A DNA stretch of 64,000 nucleotides from Winogradskyella sp. (GCA_002722255.1 PBLD01000010.1:62001-126000); one strand, 5' to 3'; positions 28,142-37,662 are shown, counted from the stretch's first letter. Notes: generated by a model from the sequence alone, not told the origin. Program-made: numbers and translations.

Positions 28142-29235
28142 TGAGCAACTACAAATTCATATTGTCAGGTGGTGGTACAGGAGGTCATATATATCCTGCT
28201 ATCGCTATTGCCAATGAATTAAAATCGCGTTATCCAAATGCTGAATTTTTATTTGTTGGTGCCTCTGACCGTATGGAAATGGATAAAGTGCCTCAGGCAG
28301 GTTATAAAATTGAAGGACTATGGATTTCTGGTATTCAAAGAAAGCTAACACTGAGGAATTTAATGTTCCCTTTTAAGTTGATGACAAGCTTATTGAGATC
28401 TAGAAAAATCATTAAAACCTTCAAGCCTGATGTAGTAATTGGAACAGGTGGTTTTGCAAGCGGACCGCTATTACAAATGGCAACTGCCAAAGGTGTGCCG
28501 TGTTTAATACAAGAGCAGAATTCATATCCAGGAATTACTAATAAATTGTTAGGAAAGAAAGTAGATGCAATCTGTGTGGCTTATGATGGTTTGGAAAAGT
28601 TCTTTCCAAAACAAAAATTAAAGCTTACTGGTAACCCAATAAGAAAGGATTTGTTAGCTGTAAAAGGAAAACATATTGAAGGTAAAGATGCTTTCAGTCT
28701 TATTCATAGTAAACATACATTGTTGGTGTTAGGCGGTAGTCTTGGTGCAAGACGTATCAATGAGTTGATTGAGGTGAATCTCGACTTTTTTGAAGAGCAT
28801 AACGTACAGCTCATTTGGCAATGTGGTAAGTTATATTATGATAGATACAAGCAACATAATGACTTAAAAAATGTTCAGGTACATGCCTTTCTAAATAATA
28901 TGGATATGGCATATGCGGCTGCAGATGTTATTATTTCTAGAGCTGGTGCAATTTCGGTATCGGAATTATGTATTGTTGGTAAGCCAACCATTTTTATCCC
29001 GTCTCCAAATGTTGCTGAAGATCATCAAACAAAGAATGCGCAGGCTGTAGCGGAAAAAAATGCAGCGATTTTAATAAAGGAAAGTGATTTAGATAATGAC
29101 TTTCAGAAGCAATTTTCTGAATTAATTACTAATGAAGAAAAACAGGCAGAACTAAGTAAAAATATTGAAGCCTTAGCATTGGTGAATGCAACCAATGATA
29201 TTGCTGATGAAGTTGAGAAATTATTGAAAAAATAA
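28141..29235 (+). CDS. murG: Undecaprenyldiphospho-MurNAc-pentapeptide GlcNAc transferase MurG
   Basis: A 364-residue GT28 enzyme converting lipid I to lipid II at the inner face of the membrane. The N-terminal motif [16 protein letters not shown] (residues 9-24) and [11 protein letters not shown], the second-domain [13 protein letters not shown] and the donor-site block [21 protein letters not shown] (in two parts here) with [14 protein letters not shown] are diagnostic. Length is normal. It abuts murC with no gap. Confidence 0.97.
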   Translation: MSNYKFILSGGGTGGHIYPAIAIANELKSRYPNAEFLFVGASDRMEMDKVPQAGYKIEGLWISGIQRKLTLRNLMFPFKLMTSLLRSRKIIKTFKPDVVIGTGGFASGPLLQMATAKGVPCLIQEQNSYPGITNKLLGKKVDAICVAYDGLEKFFPKQKLKLTGNPIRKDLLAVKGKHIEGKDAFSLIHSKHTLLVLGGSLGARRINELIEVNLDFFEEHNVQLIWQCGKLYYDRYKQHNDLKNVQVHAFLNNMDMAYAAADVIISRAGAISVSELCIVGKPTIFIPSPNVAEDHQTKNAQAVAEKNAAILIKESDLDNDFQKQFSELITNEEKQAELSKNIEALALVNATNDIADEVEKLLKK

Positions 29236-30588
29236 ATGAATCTAAAAGCTATAAATAACATCTATTTTGTCGGTATTGGTGGTATCGGTATGAGTGCATT
29301 GGCACGTTATTTTGTGGCTAATGGGAAACAGGTTGCTGGCTATGATAAAACACCTTCAGATATTACAAAAGGTTTACAAGAGTTGGGTGTTGAGGTTCAT
29401 TTTAGTGATAGTATTTCAGAGGTTAGGCAAGAGTTTTTAGATAAAGAAACGACTTTGGTTGTGTTTACACCAGCAATTCCAAAAAGCCATTCAGAGTTAA
29501 ACTACTTTAAGGATAATGGTTTCAAGGTGTATAAACGTTCTCAAGTCCTTGGTGAAATTACGAAGCAAACAATATGTCTTGCTGTCGCAGGAACACATGG
29601 TAAAACCACAACGACAAGCATTTTAGGGCATTTGTTGAATGAGTGTAATGCTCCAGTTACAGCATTTTTAGGCGGAATTAGCGAAAACTACAACTCTAAT
29701 TTAATCATAAATGGAACAGAGGTCACAGTAGTTGAGGCAGATGAATTCGATCGTTCCTTTTTAACCTTATCACCAGATTTGGCGTGCATCACTTCAATGG
29801 ATGCCGATCATCTCGATATTTATGGTGATGCTAATGAGCTTACAAAGACATTTAAAGCATTTGCAGAATGTATAAAGCCTCATGGTAAGCTTTTTGTGAA
29901 AAACGGGTTGCCATTAAAAGGCATTACTTACGGAGTGGATGACAACGCCGATTATAGCGCAAAAAATATTAGAATAATAAACGGCAGTTATGTGTTTGAT
30001 GTGAAAACACCTAGCGGAACACATAAAGATTTTCAATTTAACCTACCTGGTAGACATAATTTGTCGAATGCAATGATCGCCTTGGCGATGGCTGCTGACT
30101 ACGGTTGCCCTTACAATCAGCTCGCCAAGGGTTTAGCATCTTACAAGGGTGTTAAACGACGATTTACATACCAGATTAAAACTGAAGATTTTGTGTTTAT
30201 TGATGATTATGCACATCATCCTGAAGAGATAAATGCAGTGCATCAAGCGGTGCGCGAAATGTATCCTGATAAAAAAGTGCTGGCAATTTTTCAGCCGCAT
30301 TTGTATAGTCGTACCAGAGATTTTGTTGATGGTTTTGCACAAAGTCTTTCAAAATTCGATGAAATACTGCTGTTAGATATTTATCCAGCAAGAGAATTGC
30401 CAATTGAAGGAGTAACGTCGGAGTGGCTGTTAGGTAAAATTGAAAATCCTAACAAAAAGCTGATTTCTAAGTCAGCCATTATAGATGAAATTAAAGTTTC
30501 TGATGCACATGTTGTTTTAACAATAGGTGCCGGAGATATTGGAGTAGAAGTAAAACATATAAAAGAAGCCTTTAGTGTTGCGAGTTAG
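29236..30588 (+). CDS. murC: UDP-N-acetylmuramate:L-alanine ligase MurC
   Basis: A 450-residue Mur ligase. N-terminal nucleotide-binding GIGGIGMSALARY (residues 13-25), ATP motif AVAGTHGKTTTTSILG (about 115-130), the EADEFDRSFL block, FIDDYAHHPEEINA and FQPHLYSRTRDF in the C-terminal domain. MurC adds the first residue, L-alanine, to UDP-MurNAc. It overlaps ftsQ by 14 nt. In many bacteria murF and ddl also sit in this cluster; neither is present here. Confidence 0.97.
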   Translation: MNLKAINNIYFVGIGGIGMSALARYFVANGKQVAGYDKTPSDITKGLQELGVEVHFSDSISEVRQEFLDKETTLVVFTPAIPKSHSELNYFKDNGFKVYKRSQVLGEITKQTICLAVAGTHGKTTTTSILGHLLNECNAPVTAFLGGISENYNSNLIINGTEVTVVEADEFDRSFLTLSPDLACITSMDADHLDIYGDANELTKTFKAFAECIKPHGKLFVKNGLPLKGITYGVDDNADYSAKNIRIINGSYVFDVKTPSGTHKDFQFNLPGRHNLSNAMIALAMAADYGCPYNQLAKGLASYKGVKRRFTYQIKTEDFVFIDDYAHHPEEINAVHQAVREMYPDKKVLAIFQPHLYSRTRDFVDGFAQSLSKFDEILLLDIYPARELPIEGVTSEWLLGKIENPNKKLISKSAIIDEIKVSDAHVVLTIGAGDIGVEVKHIKEAFSVAS

Positions 30589-31297
30589 CCTTAACTACAT
30601 AAAAGTCATGGTATTGCTGATTTTGGTTAGCTTCCTTTTTGCGTTTTCTAATTACAGAAATGACAACCGCAAAGTGTCTGAACCAAACATAGAATTTACA
30701 GGTGAAAATAAGTTATTTATTACTGAGTCAACTGTTAGTAAATTGTTAATACAAAATCAAGCCGCAGTTACGGGACAACCTAAAGATATCATAGATTTGA
30801 ACGGTTTAGAAGCTGCCCTAAATTCTAATCCGATGATAAAGAAAGCAGAGGTGTTTATGTCAGTAAACGGTGAGCTTTCAGCAGAAATTGAACAAAAACT
30901 ACCTATCGCTAGAGTGCATACTAATGCATCGTATTACATAGATGATGAAGGCTCGTACATGCCCTTGTCTTCAAATTTTGCAGCAAGAGTGCCATTAGTT
31001 ACTGGTAATATTAAGAAAAATAACCTCAATACAGTGTTTCAATTTGCAAAGGCTGTAGATGAGGATGAATTTTTAAAAAAACATGTCATTGAAATTCATC
31101 AAAACGATGATAGAACCATTGATTTTAGAATTAGAAAAAGCAATTTTAAAGTTCATTTAGGGACCTTAAATCAGCTTCAGAAGAAGATAAATAATTTCAA
31201 AGCCTTTTATCAGAAGGCTTTAAAAGATAAGATTTTAGATAATTATAAGCTTGTAAATCTCAAATTTGACGAACAAGTGATTTGCACCAAAATTTAG
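30575..31297 (+). CDS. ftsQ: Cell division protein FtsQ/DivIB
   Basis: A 240-residue bitopic protein: one N-terminal helix (VMVLLILVSFLFAF, about residues 11-24), then a POTRA-like region (about 38-105: FITESTVSKLL, IIDLNGLEAALNSNPMIKKAEVFMSVNGEL in parts) and a beta domain. FtsQ recruits FtsL/B and late division proteins. The start is a GTG at 30575; a TTG at 30578 is an alternative, and the first ATG at 30608 would cut into the helix. Assignment rests on the POTRA pattern plus position between murC and ftsA. Confidence 0.92.
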   Translation: MLRVSLNYIKVMVLLILVSFLFAFSNYRNDNRKVSEPNIEFTGENKLFITESTVSKLLIQNQAAVTGQPKDIIDLNGLEAALNSNPMIKKAEVFMSVNGELSAEIEQKLPIARVHTNASYYIDDEGSYMPLSSNFAARVPLVTGNIKKNNLNTVFQFAKAVDEDEFLKKHVIEIHQNDDRTIDFRIRKSNFKVHLGTLNQLQKKINNFKAFYQKALKDKILDNYKLVNLKFDEQVICTKI

Positions 31298-31300
31298 ACT

Positions 31301-32638
31301 ATGGACAAGCATCAAATTTCGGTAGGTTTAGATATAGGAACCACAAAAATTGTGGCCATGATTGGTCGCAAAAATGAGTATGGTAAAGTTGAGATACTTG
31401 GTGTAGGTAAATCCAAAAGTTTGGGTGTGCATCGTGGTGTTGTAAACAATATTACACAGACGATACAATCTATTCAGCAAGCAGTACAAGAAGCAGAAGC
31501 TGCTGCATCAGAAAAGATAGAAGATGTTACTGTTGGTATTGCTGGTCAGCACATTCGTAGTTTACAGCACAGTGATTACATCACCAGACCAAATTCTGAA
31601 TTGGTTATTGATGAAACAGATATTGACCGCTTAATAAACCAGGTTCATAAACTGGTAATGCTTCCAGGAGAGGAAATTATTCATGTTTTGCCACAAGAAT
31701 TTAAGGTTGATGGTCAAGCAGAAATAAAAGAACCAATAGGTATGTATGGAGGAAGGTTAGAAGCCAACTTCCATGTGGTTGTAGGGCAAGTGTCCTCAAT
31801 TAGAAATATTGGTCGCTGTGTTAAAAGTGCAGGTTTAGAGTTAGAAGGCATCACGTTAGAACCTTTAGCATCCGCAAATGCAGTATTGAGTCAGGAAGAG
31901 AAAGAAGCAGGTGTTGCGTTGATTGATATAGGTGGTGGTACAACCGATTTAGCCGTATTCAAAGATGGTATTATTCGACACACTGCAGTAATTCCATTTG
32001 GTGGAAATGTTATAACAGAAGACATTAAAGAAGGTTGCTCAATTATTGAAAAGCAAGCTGAATTATTAAAGATAAAGTTTGGCTCAGCTTGGCCAGGCGA
32101 AAATAAGGATAACGAAATTGTTTCTATTCCAGGGTTACGAGGAAGAGAACCAAAAGAAATTACCTTAAAAAACTTGTCGAAGATTATACATGCCAGAGTG
32201 GTAGAAATCATAGAGCAGGTTTATGTAGAAATTAAAAACTACGGACACGAAGAGCAAAAGAAAAAACTGATTGCTGGTATTGTTTTAACAGGAGGTGGAA
32301 GCCAGTTAAAACACTTAAAGCAATTGGTAGAGTACATTACAGGAATGGATACCAGAATAGGATATCCTAATGAGCATTTAGCAGGTGATAGTGATGAAGA
32401 TATTGCGAGTCCTCTATATGCTACAGCTGTAGGTTTAGTTATGGATGGACTTAAGCGACAAGACCGTAAAAAAGCGGAACAAGTTGCAGAAGAGGTCTTT
32501 GAAAATGAAGGAGAAGAAGAAGGAACAACCACTGAAGCACAGCAAGACATTGTAACTGAAGAACCTAAGAAAGAGCGTCGTTCATTTTTAGATAAGCTAA
32601 CAGAGCGCGTTAAAGAATTTTTAGATAACGCAGAATAG
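31301..32638 (+). CDS. ftsA: Cell division protein FtsA
   Basis: A 445-residue actin-like ATPase that anchors FtsZ to the membrane. Phosphate-1 motif VGLDIGTTKIVAMIG (residues 8-22), the 1C subdomain, phosphate-2 ALIDIGGGTTDLAVF and adenosine motif GIVLTGGGSQLKHLK are all present. The C terminus ends in an acidic linker and a short amphipathic stretch (RRSFLDKLTERVKEFLD), the expected membrane-targeting helix. It lies 3 nt after ftsQ and 47 nt before ftsZ. Confidence 0.97.
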   Translation: MDKHQISVGLDIGTTKIVAMIGRKNEYGKVEILGVGKSKSLGVHRGVVNNITQTIQSIQQAVQEAEAAASEKIEDVTVGIAGQHIRSLQHSDYITRPNSELVIDETDIDRLINQVHKLVMLPGEEIIHVLPQEFKVDGQAEIKEPIGMYGGRLEANFHVVVGQVSSIRNIGRCVKSAGLELEGITLEPLASANAVLSQEEKEAGVALIDIGGGTTDLAVFKDGIIRHTAVIPFGGNVITEDIKEGCSIIEKQAELLKIKFGSAWPGENKDNEIVSIPGLRGREPKEITLKNLSKIIHARVVEIIEQVYVEIKNYGHEEQKKKLIAGIVLTGGGSQLKHLKQLVEYITGMDTRIGYPNEHLAGDSDEDIASPLYATAVGLVMDGLKRQDRKKAEQVAEEVFENEGEEEGTTTEAQQDIVTEEPKKERRSFLDKLTERVKEFLDNAE

Positions 32639-32685
32639 ATAAATTAATTAATCAAGATATATAAAATCCCATAATCTCGAAAAAT

Positions 32686-34608
32686 ATGAGTAACAGCAAC
32701 GAATTTGGAAACATCTCATTTGATTTACCAAAACACCAATCTAACGTAATTAAGGTTATTGGTGTTGGAGGAGGTGGTAGCAATGCCATCAATCACATGT
32801 TTCAGCAAGGTATTAAAGGAGTAGATTTTGTAATCTGTAATACAGATGCGCAAGCACTTCAAAGTAGTGGTGTTCCAAATAAAATACAACTAGGAGTTAA
32901 CTTAACCGAAGGATTAGGTGCTGGTGCTAACCCAGATGTAGGTGAGCAAGCAGCAGTAGAAAGTTTAGAAGATATCCGAAGAATGCTAGATACCAATACT
33001 AAGATGGTATTTATCACTGCCGGAATGGGTGGTGGTACAGGTACTGGTGCAGCTCCAGTCATTGCAAAAATGTCTAAAGAATTAGATATCCTTACCGTTG
33101 GTATTGTTACTATGCCATTTCAGTTTGAAGGTAAAATGCGTAACGAACAAGCGCAACGTGGTATCGAAAATCTCAGAGAACATGTAGACTCGTTAATTGT
33201 AATTAATAATAATAAGCTACGCGAAGTTTATGGTAACCTTGGGTTTAAAGCAGGTTTCTCTAAAGCAGATGAAGTCTTATCAACAGCATCAAGAGGTATA
33301 GCAGAGGTTATAACACATCACTATACACAAAACATAGATTTACGTGATGCTAAAACAGTATTGAGTAATAGCGGAACAGCCATTATGGGATCGGCTACAG
33401 CTTCTGGTCAAACCAGAGCGCAAGAAGCTATTATGAAAGCTTTAGATTCACCATTACTTAACGATAATAAAATTACTGGAGCTAAAAACGTATTGTTGCT
33501 TATCGTTTCAGGTTCTCAGGAAATCACTATTGATGAAATCGGTGAAATAAACGACCATATTCAGAATGAAGCAGGTCATGGAGCTAATATTATTATGGGT
33601 GTTGGTGAAGACGATGCATTAGAAGAATCTATCGCAGTAACTATAATTGCTACTGGTTTTGATATCGATCAGCAAAATGAAATCTCAAATACCGAAACCA
33701 AAAAAGTAATTCATGCTTTAGAAGAAGAAGTTATTGAAGAAGTAAGTACGCAAGAAAAAGAGCCTGCGATAATTACACCAGATATTGTTCTCGAAGAAAA
33801 GAAAGAAGATCCGATAGTGCGTCATACACTTTTAGATGAGGATGATACCGATACTTCAGCAGAGCATAATATGGATCTAATTCCTACCACAGATTTATTA
33901 AGAAATATGGATGTAGTATATGATGAAGTGTTAGATACTAAAGCAGAACTAAATGTAGAGCCAGAGGAGTTCATCATTACACCAATTGAAAATAAAGCTG
34001 AACCAATTATAGAAGAGAAAGAAGAACAGATTACCTTAACTTTTGATTTGCCTTTATCTAATAATGAACCAGAAACAGTTGAGGAGCCAGAGTCTGGTGA
34101 AGAAATGATGTTCTTTAGCCTAGATGAAGATGTAAAAGATATTGATGTTAATGAACCTGTAGAGATAATTTCAGTAACAGAAGTTAACGAAGAAGGCGAA
34201 AAACGTTATGCGTTAGAGGATGTAGAGTCTTACGAATCTTCAATTAATGCTAAAGTAGAAACTGAGGTAAAAGAGGAAATCGTTTTTGAAAAGAAAGTAC
34301 TTCCTACTGAAGAGACTAAGGAGGTTTCTGAGGATGAAATTGACCCAATGAATAGTCCAATTTCAGATTTAATTAAAGCACGTGCTGACGAACGCAGAAA
34401 GCACATGAAAGAGTTTAATTATAAGTTTAATACTGCTAAAATTGACGAAATAGAAAAAGAGCCTGCTTACAAAAGACAAGGTGTTAACTTAGAAGATGCT
34501 CAGCATTCATCAGAAACCAATACTTCTAGACTATCCGTAGGTACAGATGATAATGACGACATTCAGTTAAGAAGTAATAATTCATTCTTACACGATAACG
34601 TAGATTAA
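32686..34608 (+). CDS. ftsZ: Cell division GTPase FtsZ with long acidic C-terminal tail
   Basis: A 640-residue tubulin homologue. The globular GTPase covers about residues 1-330: IGVGGGGSNAINHM, NTDAQAL, the tubulin signature GMGGGTGTGAAP and FSKADEVL (T7-side region). Compared with E. coli FtsZ (383 residues) the linker is expanded to roughly 270 residues rich in Glu, Asp, Ile and Val, ending in a basic patch (ADERRKHMKEFNYKF) and a conserved-looking terminal peptide (NNSFLHDNVD), which probably binds FtsA. Such long tails are typical of Flavobacteriia. A terminator follows 34 nt after the stop and closes the dcw unit. Confidence 0.97.
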   Translation: MSNSNEFGNISFDLPKHQSNVIKVIGVGGGGSNAINHMFQQGIKGVDFVICNTDAQALQSSGVPNKIQLGVNLTEGLGAGANPDVGEQAAVESLEDIRRMLDTNTKMVFITAGMGGGTGTGAAPVIAKMSKELDILTVGIVTMPFQFEGKMRNEQAQRGIENLREHVDSLIVINNNKLREVYGNLGFKAGFSKADEVLSTASRGIAEVITHHYTQNIDLRDAKTVLSNSGTAIMGSATASGQTRAQEAIMKALDSPLLNDNKITGAKNVLLLIVSGSQEITIDEIGEINDHIQNEAGHGANIIMGVGEDDALEESIAVTIIATGFDIDQQNEISNTETKKVIHALEEEVIEEVSTQEKEPAIITPDIVLEEKKEDPIVRHTLLDEDDTDTSAEHNMDLIPTTDLLRNMDVVYDEVLDTKAELNVEPEEFIITPIENKAEPIIEEKEEQITLTFDLPLSNNEPETVEEPESGEEMMFFSLDEDVKDIDVNEPVEIISVTEVNEEGEKRYALEDVESYESSINAKVETEVKEEIVFEKKVLPTEETKEVSEDEIDPMNSPISDLIKARADERRKHMKEFNYKFNTAKIDEIEKEPAYKRQGVNLEDAQHSSETNTSRLSVGTDDNDDIQLRSNNSFLHDNVD

Positions 34609-34642
34609 TAGCAAATTTAGTTTAGTGTTACACACCAAAGTC

Positions 34643-34680
34643 AAGCTCAAAAAGGAACCTCAATCTTTTTGGGCTTTTTG
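34643..34680 (+). terminator. Intrinsic terminator after ftsZ
   Basis: Arms AGCTCAAAAAG (from 34644) and CTTTTTGGGCT (to 34675) pair with one G-U, followed by a T run. It marks the end of the dcw cluster. Confidence 0.75.
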
Positions 34681-34732
34681 TTTTCAAAGGTTTCCAATAA
34701 ACAAGAAACCTAACTTTTTTAGTATCTTCGCA

Positions 34733-34740
34733 CTTCTAAA
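34733..34740 (+). promoter_or_regulatory. Possible -7 element for yqeY and tRNA-Arg
   Basis: TATCTTCG matches TAnnTTTG at seven of eight positions, 14 nt upstream of the yqeY start. No convincing TTTG -33 box is seen, so the call is weak. Confidence 0.35.
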
Positions 34741-34754
34741 AGATTAATGTAATT

Positions 34755-35207
34755 ATGAGTTTACAAGATAATGTAATGTCTGCTATGAAGGCAGCTATGA
34801 AAGAAAAGAATCAAACAGCATTGGCAGCATTAAGAGCTGTGAAATCTGAAATTTTATTAGCCAAAACAGCTTCTGATGGGGCTGATGAGTTAACAGAAGA
34901 GCAAGAGATAAAGATTCTTTCTAAAATGGTAAAGCAGCGTAAAGACAGTGCAGCTATTTTTCAAGAACAAGGAAGAGAGGATTTGGCTCAGCCAGAGCTA
35001 GATCAGGCAGAAGTCATTAGTCAGTTTTTACCTGAAGCCTTAAGTGAAGAAGAGATTGAAAAAGTGGTGATAACTACCATAGAGCGTACAGGAGCAGAAG
35101 GCATGAAAGATATGGGTAAAGTTATGGGAATTGTAGGTAAAGAACTAGCAGGTCAAGCAGACGGAAAGACAATATCTACGATTGTAAAAGCAAAATTGAC
35201 AAGCTAG
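34755..35207 (+). CDS. yqeY: GatB/YqeY domain protein
   Basis: A 150-residue, mostly helical protein matching the YqeY family: MSLQDNVMSAMKAAMKEKN at the start, LAALRAVKSEILLAKT, KMVKQRKDSAAIFQEQGR, EVISQFLPEALSEEEI and GKVMGIVGKELAGQADGK. The fold is shared with the tail of the GatB amidotransferase subunit, suggesting tRNA-related binding, but the role is not established. It lies directly after ftsZ, as in other Bacteroidota I know of, and its stop codon is only 7 nt before a tRNA gene, so the two are probably co-transcribed. Confidence 0.93.
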   Translation: MSLQDNVMSAMKAAMKEKNQTALAALRAVKSEILLAKTASDGADELTEEQEIKILSKMVKQRKDSAAIFQEQGREDLAQPELDQAEVISQFLPEALSEEEIEKVVITTIERTGAEGMKDMGKVMGIVGKELAGQADGKTISTIVKAKLTS

Positions 35208-35214
35208 AGTCATT

Positions 35215-35288
35215 GGCCACGTAGCTCAGCTGAATAGAGCACTGGATTTCGGCTCCAGCGGTCGTAGGTTTGAATCCTACCGTGGTCA
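35215..35288 (+). tRNA. tRNA-Arg (anticodon TCG)
   Basis: A 74-nt cloverleaf: acceptor arms GGCCACG / CGTGGTC (one G-U), D arm GCTC/GAGC, anticodon stem CTGGA/TCCAG with 7-nt loop TTTCGGC, giving anticodon TCG, T arm GTAGG/CCTAC with loop TTTGAAT, discriminator A. CCA is not encoded. It reads CGA and probably other CGN arginine codons. Confidence 0.93.
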
Positions 35289-35310
35289 CGAATACATACT
35301 TCAATAAGAA

Positions 35311-35340
35311 AAAATGCCAAGCTTGCTTGAGCATTTTTTT
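35311..35340 (+). terminator. Terminator after tRNA-Arg
   Basis: AAAATGC (35311-35317) pairs with GCATTTT (35331-35337), followed by more T. The loop holds the start of the 108-bp repeat unit, CAAGCTTGCTTGAG. Confidence 0.65.
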
Positions 35341-35670
35341 GTTTGAAGGATGTTCAAAGCGGAGCGCAAAGGATGCGATAGCAATCCGTTGTGCTCTGAT
35401 TTGTTAGAGAAGTTGACTATTATTCAAGCTTGCTTGAGCATTTTTTTGTTTGAAGTATGTTCAAAGCGGATCACAAAGGATGCGATAGCAATCCGCTGGG
35501 ATTCGATTTGTTAAAAAAGGTTAGATTATTTAGCCAAGCTTGCTTGAGCATTTTTTTGTTTGAAGTATGTTCAAAGCGGAGCTCAAGGGATGCGTAAGCA
35601 ATCCATTGAACTCTGATTTATGATTGAATCAAAACTAGCAGCCAAATTCGCTTGAACGTTTTTTGTTTTT
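35318..35670. repeat. Three tandem approx. 108-bp repeats plus a truncated fourth, with a covarying hairpin
   Basis: Units start with CAAGCTTGCTTGAGC at 35318, 35425 and 35535 (lengths 107, 110 and about 108); a degraded fourth start is at 35643. Each unit carries TTTTTTTGTTTGAAG, TGTTCAAAGCGGA and an internal hairpin around GGATGC..GCAATCC. The outer stem of that hairpin varies with compensation: GAGCGCAA/TTGTGCTC in unit 1 (35362-35369 / 35389-35396), GAGCTCAA/TTGAACTC in unit 3, and a GAT/ATT-type change in unit 2. This fills the 430-nt gap between the tRNA and the metallopeptidase gene; no gene is seen in it. Confidence 0.8.
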
Positions 35671-35718
35671 GTTTAGTTATTAGTTATAGTTTGAAGCTTT
35701 TCTTTCTATATTTAGACA

Positions 35719-36585
35719 ATGATCTTAATCTACCTCCAAGAAGCTCAAAATCCTGAAATTGATCCTACCTTCAAGTTAATCTTAGTGGTTATATTTTTCA
35801 TTGTATTAGCAGCAATGTTGTTGTTAAGACTTTATAGAGTTGTTGAATCTATATATGTGAATAAGTATAATAAGCCTTTATTTTTAAATGCTATTATATT
35901 TAAAAAAGAGCTAACAAATCAACAACAATCTGTTCTAAGGAATGAATTTGATTTTTATAATAGACTTAATAAAAAAGAACAAGAAATCTTTAGACATCGT
36001 TTAGCAACGTTTATTAATAAAAAAGAATTTATAGGTAGAGAAGGCTTAGTAGTAGATGAAGAAATGAAGACCTTAATCTCTGCAACAGCAGTAATGCTTA
36101 CGTTTGGTTTCAGAAATTACATTATCGAATTGATAGATAAAGTAATAATCTACCCAACAGCATATTATTCTAACTTAAATGAAACTTACCATAAAGGTGA
36201 AACAAATCCGCAATTAAAGTCAATAGTATTTTCTTGGGAAGATTTTAAAAAAGGGTATCATATAGGTGATGACAATTTAAATTTAGGAATCCATGAATTT
36301 GGTCATGCAATACATCTAAATGCATTTGGTAAAGATGATGTTAGTAGTGAAATTTTTAGAGGTGGTTTCGATAAATTAACGAGCTATCTTCAGGATCACA
36401 AATTAGTCAGAGATACTTTAACGACATCAAAATATTTTAGAGCATATGCTTATACCAATCAGTTTGAGTTTTTTGCAGTACTGTTAGAGAACTTTATTGA
36501 AACTCCAGATGAGTTTAGAGGTAAATTCCCTAAACTTTACAACTTCATGAAACAAATGTTAAACTTTAATTTTGCAGGATACTAA
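35719..36585 (+). CDS. MtfA-like (M90) zinc metallopeptidase with N-terminal membrane helix
   Basis: A 288-residue protein with one hydrophobic helix near the N terminus (about residues 18-37, LILVVIFFIVLAAMLLLRL). The zinc motif HEFGH is at residues 192-196 and a likely third ligand is Glu250 in NQFEFFAVLLENF, the pattern of the MtfA/DUF980 peptidase family. E. coli MtfA (265 residues, soluble) binds the Mlc repressor; the extra membrane anchor here places the domain at the inner membrane. It stands alone between the repeat array and the UDP-xylose synthase gene. Peptidase family is likely; the target is unknown. Confidence 0.85.
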   Translation: MILIYLQEAQNPEIDPTFKLILVVIFFIVLAAMLLLRLYRVVESIYVNKYNKPLFLNAIIFKKELTNQQQSVLRNEFDFYNRLNKKEQEIFRHRLATFINKKEFIGREGLVVDEEMKTLISATAVMLTFGFRNYIIELIDKVIIYPTAYYSNLNETYHKGETNPQLKSIVFSWEDFKKGYHIGDDNLNLGIHEFGHAIHLNAFGKDDVSSEIFRGGFDKLTSYLQDHKLVRDTLTTSKYFRAYAYTNQFEFFAVLLENFIETPDEFRGKFPKLYNFMKQMLNFNFAGY

Positions 36586-36636
36586 AGACTAAGAAATAAG
36601 CATTATTTTTGAGGGATAAGTAACTACAAACTATAC

Positions 36637-37578
36637 ATGAAACGAATATTAGTAACAGGTGGTGCAGGATTTGTTGGTTCACATCTGTGTGAGCGTCTTT
36701 TAAATGAAGGAAACGAAGTCATTTGTTTAGATAACTATTTTACGGGTTCTAAACAAAATATAGAGCACTTAATGGATCATCATTATTTTGAATTAGTAAG
36801 GCATGATATTACAAATCCTTTCATGGCCGAAGTCGATGAAATATACAACTTTGCATGTCCAGCCTCTCCTGTGCACTACCAATACAATCCTATAAAAACA
36901 ACTAAGACTTCAGTAATGGGTGCTATTAATATGTTAGGATTGGCTAAACGCGTGAAAGCAAAAATATTACAAGCCTCTACAAGTGAGGTGTATGGAGATC
37001 CAACTGTACACCCTCAGCCAGAAAGTTATTGGGGAAATGTTAACCCTATTGGTACGCGTTCTTGCTATGATGAAGGTAAACGATGCGCGGAGACTTTATT
37101 TATGGACTATCATAAAGAGAATAAGGTAAAGATTAAAATCATACGCATTTTTAATACATATGGTCCTAGGATGCATCCTAAAGATGGTAGAGTGGTCTCT
37201 AACTTTATTGTACAGGCACTAAGAGGTGAAGATATTACCATTTTTGGTGACGGTACACAAACAAGAAGCTTTCAGTATGTAGATGATTTAGTAGAAGGTA
37301 CGGTTAGAATGATGAATACTAGAGATAGTTTTATAGGTCCTGTAAATATTGGAAACCCAACGGAATTTACAATGCTTCAGTTAGCGGATGAAATTATTAA
37401 TCTTACAGGCTCTAAATCTAAGATAACATATTTACCACTTCCTGATGATGACCCTATGCAACGTCAACCAGATATAGATTTGGCCAAAAAAGAGTTAGAT
37501 GGTTGGGAGCCAAAGATAAACTTAAGTGACGGCTTAAAAAGTACAATTAGCTACTTTGACACATTGCTAAGCCAATAG
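36637..37578 (+). CDS. UDP-glucuronate decarboxylase (UDP-xylose synthase)
   Basis: A 313-residue extended short-chain dehydrogenase. NAD-binding GGAGFVGSH is at residues 8-16; the catalytic Tyr144 and Lys148 lie in [11 protein letters not shown], with STSEVYGDP near residues 116-124; [20 protein letters not shown] is given here as NTYGPRMHP and GRVVSNF. These blocks are characteristic of the decarboxylase rather than of plain epimerases. It converts UDP-glucuronate to UDP-xylose, a donor for surface polysaccharides, and may supply the locus at 49-64 kb. A strong bidirectional terminator follows. Confidence 0.93.
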   Translation: MKRILVTGGAGFVGSHLCERLLNEGNEVICLDNYFTGSKQNIEHLMDHHYFELVRHDITNPFMAEVDEIYNFACPASPVHYQYNPIKTTKTSVMGAINMLGLAKRVKAKILQASTSEVYGDPTVHPQPESYWGNVNPIGTRSCYDEGKRCAETLFMDYHKENKVKIKIIRIFNTYGPRMHPKDGRVVSNFIVQALRGEDITIFGDGTQTRSFQYVDDLVEGTVRMMNTRDSFIGPVNIGNPTEFTMLQLADEIINLTGSKSKITYLPLPDDDPMQRQPDIDLAKKELDGWEPKINLSDGLKSTISYFDTLLSQ

Positions 37579-37600
37579 AACTGGTGAAATAAGTATATAT

Positions 37601-37644
37601 AAAACAAAAAAGCCTCTTTTAATAAAAAGAGGCTTTTTTGTTTT
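37601..37644. terminator. Bidirectional terminator
   Basis: A perfect 20-base inverted repeat, arms 37601-37620 and 37625-37644 around a 4-nt loop, with core AAGCCTCTTTT/AAAAGAGGCTT and A/T-rich outer parts. It separates the convergent UDP-xylose synthase and outer-membrane protein genes and can act both ways. Confidence 0.92.
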
Positions 37645-37662
37645 AGTTATAATTATCCGTGA

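Noticed and set aside
32239..32550. Ser/Cys-rich 103-residue gene opposite ftsA
   Set aside because: Antisense shadow of ftsA, composition produced by reverse-reading acidic codons.
35215..35670. Genomic island integrated at tRNA-Arg
   Set aside because: There is no integrase gene and no duplicated tRNA 3' end in the repeats; the neighbouring genes look like ordinary chromosome.
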